The notes under the pieces are model-generated. The model was not told where the DNA came from. It saw nothing but the letters and a program-made list of their open reading frames with translations, and did no database searches. Position numbers and translations under genes: made by a program. A stretch of 6,147 nt of DNA from assembly GCA_050245975.1 (NCBI GenBank), contig JBFWWW010000207.1:1-6147 (forward strand). The letters run 5' to 3'. This document shows, piece after piece, positions 1-5,844 of this stretch (position 1 is its first letter; each line of letters starts with the position of its first letter). Source of the DNA: JBFWWW01 sp050245975 (GTDB lineage: Bacteria > Pseudomonadota > Alphaproteobacteria > Rhizobiales > Hyphomicrobiaceae).

Positions 1-108
1 ACGGCGGGGCTGATTGCTACCGTTGCCGCCGTCAAGCTAGGCGGAAACGATATCGTGGCCATTCTGTCGGGACTGGGGACGGTCGCGGTGCTTCGGCAAA
101 TGCTGTAG
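1..108 (+). CDS. C-terminal end of a probable AzlD-like membrane protein (partial)
   Basis: Frame 1 is open from the window edge to a TAG at 106-108 and encodes 35 residues, beginning TAGLIATVAAVKLGGND and ending in AVLRQML. The pattern is one hydrophobic segment, a short polar turn with K, N and D, a second hydrophobic segment, and a final Leu-Arg. This resembles the C-terminus of AzlD-family proteins, small membrane partners of AzlC in branched-chain amino acid export, in which a polar turn (often TRN) separates the last two helices. The start and most of the protein lie outside the window, so the family call is tentative; another small polytopic membrane protein would look similar. That the frame is really coding is better supported, because it is hydrophobic throughout and ends cleanly before a non-coding gap. 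Confidence 0.5.
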   Translation, partial: TAGLIATVAAVKLGGNDIVAILSGLGTVAVLRQML

Positions 109-286
109 TGGCGGTTTAACCCTCCCCGCGGGCTCCATACCGGCCGCGGCATGGCGCTCCCTTCCCCTCAATGGGGCGCTCTGCTAAAGACGTATCCACA
201 ACGATTCCATCACAGCGCGGGCCATAGGCGCCGCGCGCCGGGGCGAGAGGGCCTTGGCGCGCCCGTTTTCGGTCATCCGGATGGAC

Positions 287-294
287 AAAGGAGG
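287..294 (+). promoter_or_regulatory. Shine-Dalgarno of guaB, which fixes its start
   Basis: AAAGGAGG ends 6 nt before the ATG at 301, a near-perfect ribosome binding site at good spacing. It identifies 301 as the start and not the upstream in-frame ATG at 151. The 50 codons between 151 and 301 are rich in Arg, Pro and Gly and bear no resemblance to any IMP dehydrogenase N-terminus. Confidence 0.9.
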
Positions 295-300
295 CCGATC

Positions 301-1788
301 ATGGCGACGCGACACGTTCTGGACGAGAGCGCCGTGGCTTTGACATTCGATGATGTGCTGCTGGTGCCGCGCCCATCCGATGTGCTGCCCTCGCAGGTGG
401 ATGTGGCATCGCGGGTGACCCGCGAGATCAGCGTCAAGATACCCATCCTGTCGTCGGCCATGGACACCGTCACGGAGGGGCGACTCGCCATTGCGATGGC
501 CCAGTCGGGCGGCATCGGCGTCATCCACCGCAATCTCGACCCCGAAAAGCAGGCCGAGCAGGTGGCGATGGTGAAGCGCTACGTGTCGGGCATGGTGGTG
601 AACCCGGTCACCATCAACCCGACGGCAACCCTTGCCGACGCGCTTTCGCTGATGGACGAGCACGCCATCTCGGGAATCCCCGTGGTGGAGCCCGGCAGGA
701 AGGGCAGGCTGGTCGGCATCCTCACCAACCGCGACGTTCGCTTCGCCAACAACCCGGCAACGCCGGTCGCCGAGCTGATGACCAAGGAAAAGCTCATCAC
801 CGTGGGCGAGGGCGTGACGCGGGCCGAGGCGCAGCGTCTGCTGCACCAGAACCGCATCGAGAAGCTTCTGGTCGTGGACCAGGACTACCACTGCATCGGT
901 CTCATCACGGTCAAGGACATCGAGAAGGCGCGCAAGTATCCCAACGCCTGCACCGACGAGCAGGGTCGGCTGCGCGTGGCCGCGGCGACGAGCGTCGGCG
1001 ACGATGGCTTTGCACGGGCCGAGCGCCTCGTCGACGCGGGCGTCGATCTGGTGGTGGTGGACACGGCGCACGGTCATTCGGCACACGTTCTCACCGCCGT
1101 GCAGCGCATCAAGAAGATTTCCAACCGCGTCCAGGTCATTGCCGGCAACGTCGCCACGGCCGAGGGCACCAAGGCGCTCATCGATGCCGGGGCGGACGCC
1201 GTGAAGGTCGGCATCGGTCCCGGCTCCATCTGTACGACGCGCGTGGTTGCCGGCGTCGGGGTTCCGCAGCTCACGGCGGTCATGGATGCCGTCGAGGAAG
1301 CGCGCAAGCGCGACGTGCCGGTGATCGCCGACGGCGGGATAAAGTTCTCGGGCGACATCGTGAAAGCGCTGGCCGCCGGCGCCGACTGCGTGATGGTCGG
1401 CTCGCTGTTGGCCGGCACCGACGAAGCACCGGGCGAGACCTATCTCTACCAGGGCCGGACCTACAAGGCTTACCGCGGCATGGGCTCCGTCGGCGCCATG
1501 GCGCGCGGCAGCGCCGACCGCTACTTCCAGCAGGAGGTCAAGGACCAGCTCAAGCTCGTGCCGGAGGGCATCGAGGGACAGGTTCCCTACAAGGGCTCTG
1601 TCGATGGCGTGTTGCACCAGCTTGTCGGCGGACTGAGGGCCGGCATGGGCTATGTGGGCGCGCGCACGCTGGGGGACCTCAAAGAGCGCGCGCGCTTCGT
1701 GCGCATCTCGCCGGCCGCCATGCGCGAGAGCCACACGCATGGGGTCGCGATCACGCGCGAGGCGCCGAACTACCCGGGCAACAGCTGA
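301..1788 (+). CDS. guaB: Inosine-5'-monophosphate dehydrogenase
   Basis: GuaB oxidises IMP to XMP with NAD+, the first committed and usually rate-limiting step of guanine nucleotide synthesis; it is a cytosolic tetramer/octamer. The product from ATG 301 is 495 residues, normal for bacterial GuaB. It opens with the family signature LTFDDVLLVP near residue 14. Two CBS domains follow, at about 98-155 and 160-213, inserted in the TIM barrel; in the family they bind adenine or guanine nucleotides and control activity. The catalytic loop GPGSICTTR carries the nucleophile Cys311, which forms the E-XMP* thioimidate. IADGGIKFSGD follows, with IMP-ribose-binding Asp344. The mobile flap begins near RGMGS (392-396) and holds the Arg407-Tyr408 pair that activates water. 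No key residue is missing. The next gene starts 46 nt downstream with no terminator between, so co-transcription is likely. The product XMP is the substrate of guaA at the far end of the window. Confidence 0.98.
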   Translation: MATRHVLDESAVALTFDDVLLVPRPSDVLPSQVDVASRVTREISVKIPILSSAMDTVTEGRLAIAMAQSGGIGVIHRNLDPEKQAEQVAMVKRYVSGMVVNPVTINPTATLADALSLMDEHAISGIPVVEPGRKGRLVGILTNRDVRFANNPATPVAELMTKEKLITVGEGVTRAEAQRLLHQNRIEKLLVVDQDYHCIGLITVKDIEKARKYPNACTDEQGRLRVAAATSVGDDGFARAERLVDAGVDLVVVDTAHGHSAHVLTAVQRIKKISNRVQVIAGNVATAEGTKALIDAGADAVKVGIGPGSICTTRVVAGVGVPQLTAVMDAVEEARKRDVPVIADGGIKFSGDIVKALAAGADCVMVGSLLAGTDEAPGETYLYQGRTYKAYRGMGSVGAMARGSADRYFQQEVKDQLKLVPEGIEGQVPYKGSVDGVLHQLVGGLRAGMGYVGARTLGDLKERARFVRISPAAMRESHTHGVAITREAPNYPGNS

Positions 1789-1824
1789 ACCGGGTCGTGA
1801 CAGCAGAACCAATATCATCAGCGC

Positions 1825-1828
1825 GGAG
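1825..1828 (+). promoter_or_regulatory. Shine-Dalgarno supporting a GTG start for the MAPEG gene
   Basis: GGAG lies 6 nt before GTG 1835. An in-frame ATG at 1652 is inside guaB and would add 61 Arg/Ala-rich residues read from guaB in another frame, which is not plausible. The GTG gives a protein that begins directly with the first membrane helix, as expected for this family. Confidence 0.7.
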
Positions 1829-1834
1829 CCGCCT

Positions 1835-2266
1835 GTGACCCAGCTTGCGATCCTCTACCCCGTGTTCGTTCAGGTTCTTCTGACGCTTGCCGTCTATCCC
1901 GCCTTGTTGATGGGTCGGAAGACCTCCTTACAGCGGTCGGGTGGCCGGTTCACCGATCCGGATGTCGCGCTCGGCCATCACACCTGGTCGGAAGAGGCGA
2001 CAAAGCGCTCCAACAATCTGCGCAGCCAGTTCGAGCTCCCGGTCCTGTTCTATGCGGTCGTCGCTTTTGCGCTGATCGCCAAGGGGGCCGACCTGATCAT
2101 GATCGTGCTGGCGTGGCTGTTCGTGGTGCTGCGCATCGCCCATGCCGCCATTCACCTCGGCAGCAACGACGTCCAGAAACGCGGCCCGATCTTCGGATTC
2201 GGCCTCATCGTCATCTTCCTGATGTGGGTCAAGCTCGCCGTTCACGTGGCGACGGCAGGAGTGTGA
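1835..2266 (+). CDS. MAPEG-family small integral membrane protein
   Basis: From GTG 1835 the product is 143 residues, the usual MAPEG size, with four hydrophobic segments at about 5-26, 68-84, 86-106 and 118-140. The segment between helices 1 and 2 carries the family pattern: a polar loop ending in RSNNLRSQFELPVLFY (58-73), with Asn61 and Glu67-Leu-Pro. Helix 3 has RIAHAAIH (100-107), matching the R-x-x-H element. MAPEG proteins include membrane glutathione transferases and eicosanoid enzymes of eukaryotes. The bacterial members are mostly uncharacterised, so a glutathione-dependent activity is possible but not shown by the sequence. The gene is 46 nt after guaB and 3 nt before the RsmB-type gene, and it carries that gene's Shine-Dalgarno in its last codons. 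It is thus likely the middle gene of a guaB-MAPEG-rsmB transcript. Family assignment is fairly secure; function is open. Confidence 0.85.
   Translation: MTQLAILYPVFVQVLLTLAVYPALLMGRKTSLQRSGGRFTDPDVALGHHTWSEEATKRSNNLRSQFELPVLFYAVVAFALIAKGADLIMIVLAWLFVVLRIAHAAIHLGSNDVQKRGPIFGFGLIVIFLMWVKLAVHVATAGV
2257..2261 (+). promoter_or_regulatory. Shine-Dalgarno of the RsmB-type gene, inside the MAPEG gene
   Basis: AGGAG at the very end of the MAPEG coding sequence is 8 nt before ATG 2270. The MAPEG stop codon TGA (2264-2266) lies between the two, so translation of the second gene is probably coupled to termination of the first. Confidence 0.75.
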
Positions 2267-2269
2267 CGC

Positions 2270-3571
2270 ATGCGCCCCGGCGGCCGGATCGCCGCGGCGA
2301 TCGAGGTGCTCGACGAGGTGCTCAGTCGCCACCGCCCGGCGGCCGATGCTCTGTCCGACTGGGGCAAGAGCCACAGGTTCGCCGGCTCGGGCGACCGCGC
2401 GGCCATCGGCAACCTCGTCTACGACGCCCTGCGCCGCCGCCTGTCTCTGGCAGCGCAGATGGACAGCGACAGCGGCCGGGCATTGGCGCTCGCCGCGGCG
2501 CCGCGCGCGCTCGGCCTGTCGCATGATGCGCTCGCCGACGCCGTGGACGGCTCGCCGCATGCCCCGGCCCCGATCACGGCGGCTGAGCGCAGCGGGCTCG
2601 AGCGACAGCTTCCCCCCGATACGGCAGCGCATGTTGCCGGCGACATTCCCGAGTGGCTGATGCCCTCCTTCGAGCGTGTCTTCGGCGCGCGCGCGGCCGC
2701 GGAAGGCGCTGCGCTCGCCCAGCGGGCCCCGGTGGACCTGCGCGTCAACACGCTCAAGGCAACGACCGAGAAGGTGTTGAAGGCGCTGGCGCGGTCGGCC
2801 CCGGTCGCGACCCGGTACGCTCCCGACGGCGTCCGGATTGCGGCGCCCCAGGGGGCACAGCGTGCCCCGCATGTCGAAGCCGAGGCCGGGCACGGCAAGG
2901 GCTGGTTCGAAGTGCAGGACGAGGGATCGCAGGTGGCCGCAGCGCTCGCAGGCGCCGGGCCGCGGCTGCAGGTCCTCGACATCTGCGCCGGCGCCGGCGG
3001 CAAGACCCTGGCGCTCGCCGCGCGTATGCAGAACACCGGGCAGATCTTCGCCTATGACGGCGATCGCCTGCGGCTGCGCCCCATCCACGAGCGGTTGAAG
3101 CGGGCCGGCGTGCGAAACGCCCAGGTGTTGCCGGCCGGTGACGAAGCCGCGCTCGCCGCGCTCGGACCCCGGTTCGACGTCGTTCTGGTGGATGCCCCCT
3201 GCACGGGCTCGGGCGTCTGGCGGCGGCGGCCGGACGCCAAGTGGCGGCTGCGCCCCCAGCAGTTGGCCGACCGGCGGCGCGAGCAGCAAGCGGTGCTCGC
3301 CTTGGCCGCACCGCTCGTGAAGCCTGGCGGCCGGCTCGTCTACGTCACCTGTTCCGTACTGCCGGAGGAGAACGGCGACCAGGTGGCGGAGCTTTTGGGC
3401 CGGCTACCGGAGTTTTCCGCAATTCCCTGGCGGCAGGCCTGGAGCGAGGCGCTGTCCACAGCCCCGCCCGAGGCTTCCGCGGACGGCGGCGAGAATGCCC
3501 TTCTCCTCACGCCCGCCGCACACGAGACCGATGGCTTCTTCGTTGCGATTCTGGGACGTCGCCGGGGCTGA
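2270..3571 (+). CDS. rsmB: RsmB/NOP-type 16S rRNA (cytosine-C5) methyltransferase
   Basis: The 433-residue product has the layout of RsmB (Sun/Fmu), which methylates C5 of a 16S rRNA cytosine (C967 in E. coli) with SAM. Residues about 1-125 form the helical N-terminal region, where RsmB carries a NusB-like RNA-binding domain. PVDLRVNTLK (155-164) marks the RNA-binding subdomain typical of the family. The Rossmann core has SAM motif I DICAGAGGKT (237-246), then motif IV DAPCTGSG with Cys311, and motif VI VTCSVLPEEN with Cys361. In this family the motif VI Cys is the nucleophile on cytosine C6 and the motif IV Cys assists product release; both are present, so the enzyme should be active. Motif I reads GAGGK where E. 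coli has APGGK, a variant I associate with alphaproteobacterial members. The start is set by the SD at 2257-2261. It probably shares a transcript with guaB. The exact cytosine modified here cannot be read from sequence. Confidence 0.92.
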   Translation: MRPGGRIAAAIEVLDEVLSRHRPAADALSDWGKSHRFAGSGDRAAIGNLVYDALRRRLSLAAQMDSDSGRALALAAAPRALGLSHDALADAVDGSPHAPAPITAAERSGLERQLPPDTAAHVAGDIPEWLMPSFERVFGARAAAEGAALAQRAPVDLRVNTLKATTEKVLKALARSAPVATRYAPDGVRIAAPQGAQRAPHVEAEAGHGKGWFEVQDEGSQVAAALAGAGPRLQVLDICAGAGGKTLALAARMQNTGQIFAYDGDRLRLRPIHERLKRAGVRNAQVLPAGDEAALAALGPRFDVVLVDAPCTGSGVWRRRPDAKWRLRPQQLADRRREQQAVLALAAPLVKPGGRLVYVTCSVLPEENGDQVAELLGRLPEFSAIPWRQAWSEALSTAPPEASADGGENALLLTPAAHETDGFFVAILGRRRG

Positions 3572-3638
3572 CGTTGTGGGCTCGCGGCAACGGGATCGTG
3601 ACACTTGCGCGCGGGGTGCGCCGTCCACAGATATTCGT

Positions 3639-3667
3639 TTGACACGGAAAATCCGGAGTCTAAGGAT
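3639..3667 (+). promoter_or_regulatory. Candidate sigma-70 promoter for the methyltransferase/ATP-grasp gene
   Basis: A perfect -35 hexamer TTGACA (3639-3644) is followed, after 17 nt, by AAGGAT (3662-3667), a weak -10 that keeps three of six consensus bases, including the second A and final T. This would start transcription near 3674 and give a leader of about 90 nt. It lies in the 192-nt gap after rsmB, the one place here where a new transcription unit is expected. An imperfect dyad sits in the spacer (3641-3660): GAC and CGGA pair with TCCG and GTC around AAA. The dyad could be an operator or chance. Confidence 0.4.
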
Positions 3668-3705
3668 CGCGCCAGCCGGAACCCTTCGGGGGCCAGGGCA
3701 TTGAC

Positions 3706-3759
3706 CTGTCGCTTGCACGAAAGCGGGCCAGTCCGGCGACAGTGAGGAGGACACTCGTC
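3706..3759 (+). promoter_or_regulatory. Leader with mutually exclusive stems enclosing the ribosome binding site
   Basis: Three stems can be drawn by hand. Stem A pairs CTGTCGC (3706-3712) with GCGACAG (3736-3742), seven perfect pairs. Stem B pairs GACAGTG (3738-3744) with CACT-C-GTC (3752-3759), seven pairs with one bulged C at 3756; its 7-nt loop AGGAGGA (3745-3751) is exactly the Shine-Dalgarno. Stem C pairs CGCTT (3710-3714) with AAGCG (3721-3725). A shares bases with both B and C, so the RNA can form either A, with the SD single-stranded, or B plus C, with the SD held in a loop. The SD ends 13 nt before ATG 3764, longer than normal. The layout resembles a translational switch, but no known riboswitch class was recognised, and stems of this size can arise by chance at this GC content. 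Confidence 0.35.
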
Positions 3760-3763
3760 CATC

Positions 3764-5710
3764 ATGGCGATAGCTTCGAAGCCGAAGCGGCCTAAGCGCG
3801 TCTCAGCGCGCTCATGCCTCGGTCCCGTAGCGGACCTCGAGGCGCACCTGCCGGAAGAATGGTGGCGCAAACTTTTCAACGCCCTCTACGTCAAAACCGA
3901 CGGCGACGTGGTGGAGAACGTCGAGAACACCCGCCGCGAGGTCGATTTCATCGTTTCGGCCGCTGCCATCCAGCCCTACAGCCACATCCTCGACCTGTGC
4001 TGCGGCCAGGGTCGGCACTGCCTCGAGCTGGCGCGGCGCGGCTTCCGCAACGTGATGGGGCTCGACCGCTCGCGCTACCTGGTCCGGCTCGCCAAGAAGC
4101 GCGCCCAGGGCGAAGGCCTGCAGGTTCTGTTCAAGGAAGGCGACGCGCGCAATCCGCGTCTGCCGGAGACGAGCTTCGATTGCGTTGCCATCATGGGCAA
4201 TTCGTTCGGCTATTTTTCCGACAAGCAGGACGACGAGAAGGTCCTGAGCGCGGTGGGCAAATTGCTGCGCCCGTCCGGCCAGCTTGTGCTCGACATCACC
4301 GATGGCGCGCACATGCAGGAGAATTTCGAGCGCCGGTCCTGGGAATGGATCGACGAGCACCATTTCGTCTGCCGCGAACGGTCCATCAGCCAGGATGGCG
4401 AGCGGCTCATCAGCCGCGAAGTCATCGTCCATGACGAGATGGGCGTGATCGCCGACCAGTTCTACGCGGAGCGGCTCTACACGCGCGAAAGCATCGCGCG
4501 CCTGCTCAACAAGACCGGATTCCGCAACATCCGCCACCACGGCCACGCCGAGGCGCAGTCGGACCGCGACCAGGATCTCGGCATGATGGCGCGCCGCATC
4601 CTGCTGTCAGCCGATGCTCCTGCCCTGCCGGCCCGCAAGCCGCGCGGCAAGATGCAGAAGCTCGACGTCACGGTGCTGCTGGGCGATCCGCGCCTGCCCG
4701 ACTCGGTGAAACGCGACGGGCACTTCAACCCCGAGGACTTCGAGACCATCCGCAAGCTGCGCGACGCGCTGTCGGAGCTGCCGGGCTACAAGTTCCGCTA
4801 CCTCGACAACCATGCGACGCTTGAGCGGGACCTCGCGGACCTGCGCACCGATCTCGTCTTCAACCTGTGCGACGAAGGCTTCAACAACGACGCCTTCAAG
4901 GAGCTGCACGTTCCGGCGACGCTCGACCTGCACGGACTGTCCTACACCGGCGGCGGACCCGGTTGCCTTGCGGCCTGCTACGACAAGGGGCTTGTCCGCG
5001 CGGTCGCACAGTCGCTCGAGGTGCCGGTGCCGCTCGAAAGCTACGTGCGGGCCGCCGACCAGGGCGCCACGCTGCCGTCCGTGTTCCCGGCGCTGCTCAA
5101 GCCGAATTTCGGCGATTCGAGCATCGGCATCACCAAGGATGCCGTGGTGAAGAACGAGCGTGCGCTGCTCGAGTATCTCGAGCGGCTGCGCACGGATTTC
5201 CCGAAGACTCCCATCCTCGTGCAGGAGTACCTGCAAGGGGCGGAATACAGCGTCGGCCTGATCGGAAATCCCGAGCAGGGCCTGCGCGCGCTGCCGGTGC
5301 TGGAGGTCGACTACTCGACGCTCGATCCGAAGTTGCCGAAGATCCTCGGCTATGAATCGAAGTGGGAGCCCGACAGCCCCTACTGGAACCAGATCCGCTA
5401 TCGCGAAGCGACCCTGGCGGACCAGATTCAGCAGCAGCTCATCGACAACTCGGCCAAGCTGTTCGAGCGCCTCAACTGCCGCGACTACGCCCGCTTCGAT
5501 TTCCGCGCCGACTCGAAAGGGCAGATCAAGCTGCTCGAGGTGAACCCGAATCCCGGCTGGTGCTGGGACGGCAAGCTCAACATCATAGCTGGCTTCCAGG
5601 GCATGCGGTATTCGGAGATGCTGGGCCTGATCCTGCAGGCTGCGGTGGAGCGCATGGGCATCACCGCAAAGCCGGTGGCGCAGACCGGCGCACAGCAGGC
5701 CGCCGAATAA
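3764..5710 (+). CDS. Fusion: class I SAM methyltransferase + D-Ala-D-Ala-ligase-like ATP-grasp
   Basis: A 648-residue two-domain enzyme whose product and substrate I do not recognise. Residues about 20-280 are a class I methyltransferase: SAM motif I LDLCCGQGRH (76-85), acidic Asp101 binding the SAM ribose, GDAR with Asp127, then FDCVAIMGNSFGYF (138-151) at the motif IV position. A basic, Pro-rich linker (about 282-298) joins it to an ATP-grasp ligase (about 300-640). There the D-Ala ligase landmarks are visible: NLCDEG (367-372), YTGGGPG, LLKPNFGDSSIG with Lys446, QEYLQGAEYSVG (487-498), Mg ligands Asp579, Glu592 and Asn594, and EVNPNPG (592-598). Such ligases activate a carboxylate as acyl-phosphate and join it to an amine or hydroxyl. 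D-Ala-binding residues are altered (see findings), so cell-wall D-Ala-D-Ala synthesis is unlikely. Base composition matches its neighbours, giving no sign of recent transfer. ATG 3764 is the only start that fits the SD at 3745-3751. No signal peptide; cytosolic. Confidence 0.9.
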   Translation: MAIASKPKRPKRVSARSCLGPVADLEAHLPEEWWRKLFNALYVKTDGDVVENVENTRREVDFIVSAAAIQPYSHILDLCCGQGRHCLELARRGFRNVMGLDRSRYLVRLAKKRAQGEGLQVLFKEGDARNPRLPETSFDCVAIMGNSFGYFSDKQDDEKVLSAVGKLLRPSGQLVLDITDGAHMQENFERRSWEWIDEHHFVCRERSISQDGERLISREVIVHDEMGVIADQFYAERLYTRESIARLLNKTGFRNIRHHGHAEAQSDRDQDLGMMARRILLSADAPALPARKPRGKMQKLDVTVLLGDPRLPDSVKRDGHFNPEDFETIRKLRDALSELPGYKFRYLDNHATLERDLADLRTDLVFNLCDEGFNNDAFKELHVPATLDLHGLSYTGGGPGCLAACYDKGLVRAVAQSLEVPVPLESYVRAADQGATLPSVFPALLKPNFGDSSIGITKDAVVKNERALLEYLERLRTDFPKTPILVQEYLQGAEYSVGLIGNPEQGLRALPVLEVDYSTLDPKLPKILGYESKWEPDSPYWNQIRYREATLADQIQQQLIDNSAKLFERLNCRDYARFDFRADSKGQIKLLEVNPNPGWCWDGKLNIIAGFQGMRYSEMLGLILQAAVERMGITAKPVAQTGAQQAAE

Positions 5711-5757
5711 GGTCGGCGCCTGCCGCCTTTCCGGGCTGGGATGCCGCCGTGCCGCGC

Positions 5758-5788
5758 CTTGACCAGTCGGGCTGCCAGTGGTCTATGC
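5758..5788 (+). promoter_or_regulatory. Weak candidate promoter for guaA
   Basis: CTTGAC (5758-5763) matches the -35 favoured by alphaproteobacterial housekeeping sigma factors. CTATGC (5783-5788) resembles the CTATAT -10, but the spacer is about two bases longer than optimal. A start near 5795 would give a leader of about 50 nt. It lies in the 134-nt gap before guaA, which has no other convincing promoter. Confidence 0.3.
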
Positions 5789-5800
5789 AGGGGCCTCTGC

Positions 5801-5817
5801 AACCCGATTCCCGGGTT
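5801..5817 (+). repeat. Short inverted repeat in the guaA leader region
   Basis: AACCCG (5801-5806) and CGGGTT (5812-5817) pair perfectly across a 5-nt loop. No T-run follows, so it is not an intrinsic terminator of the upstream gene. It may be a leader hairpin of guaA or simply chance. Confidence 0.35.
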
Positions 5818-5844
5818 CGGCGGCGCGAGCGGGCAGCCTGACGC

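Noticed and set aside
126..149. Inverted repeat CCGCGG...CCGCGG (126-131 and 144-149) after the AzlD-like stop, as a terminator
   Set aside because: Each arm is itself a palindrome, the loop is 12 nt and no T-run follows, so it does not meet intrinsic terminator criteria; GC-rich sequence yields such pairs readily.
151..300. 50-codon N-terminal extension of guaB from ATG 151
   Set aside because: No ribosome binding site at 151, composition unlike GuaB, and a strong SD directly before ATG 301, where family similarity begins.
184..1818. A 544-codon open frame on the minus strand, antisense to nearly all of guaB
   Set aside because: The translation is rich in Arg, His, Asp, Ala and Val with no domain I recognise, as expected for the antisense of a GC-rich, strongly biased gene. 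guaB on the + strand is unmistakable and complete.
1928..3289. A 453-codon minus-strand open frame across the MAPEG and RsmB-type genes
   Set aside because: It spans two real genes and their junction, has low-complexity Arg/Gly/Ala composition and no recognisable domain or supported start. It is a GC-content artefact.
3572..3592. CGTTG/CAACG hairpin just after the rsmB stop, as a terminator
   Set aside because: Only 5 pairs with an 11-nt loop and no T-run after it. Factor-dependent termination remains possible but cannot be seen.
3674..3763. A known SAM, SAH or guanine riboswitch in the fusion-gene leader
   Set aside because: I could not match the conserved core of any of these classes. Only generic competing stems are visible, so no class is claimed.
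4652..4654. Internal ATG (Met297) as a separate start for the ATP-grasp domain, making two genes
   Set aside because: No ribosome binding site precedes it, and the reading frame runs without a stop from the methyltransferase through the linker. A fusion is the simpler reading.
5785..5841. 18-codon leader-peptide frame (MQGPLQPDS...) ending 3 nt before guaA ATG
   Set aside because: No Shine-Dalgarno, and its ATG overlaps the candidate -10, so it would not be on that transcript. The peptide shows no attenuation-like codon run.
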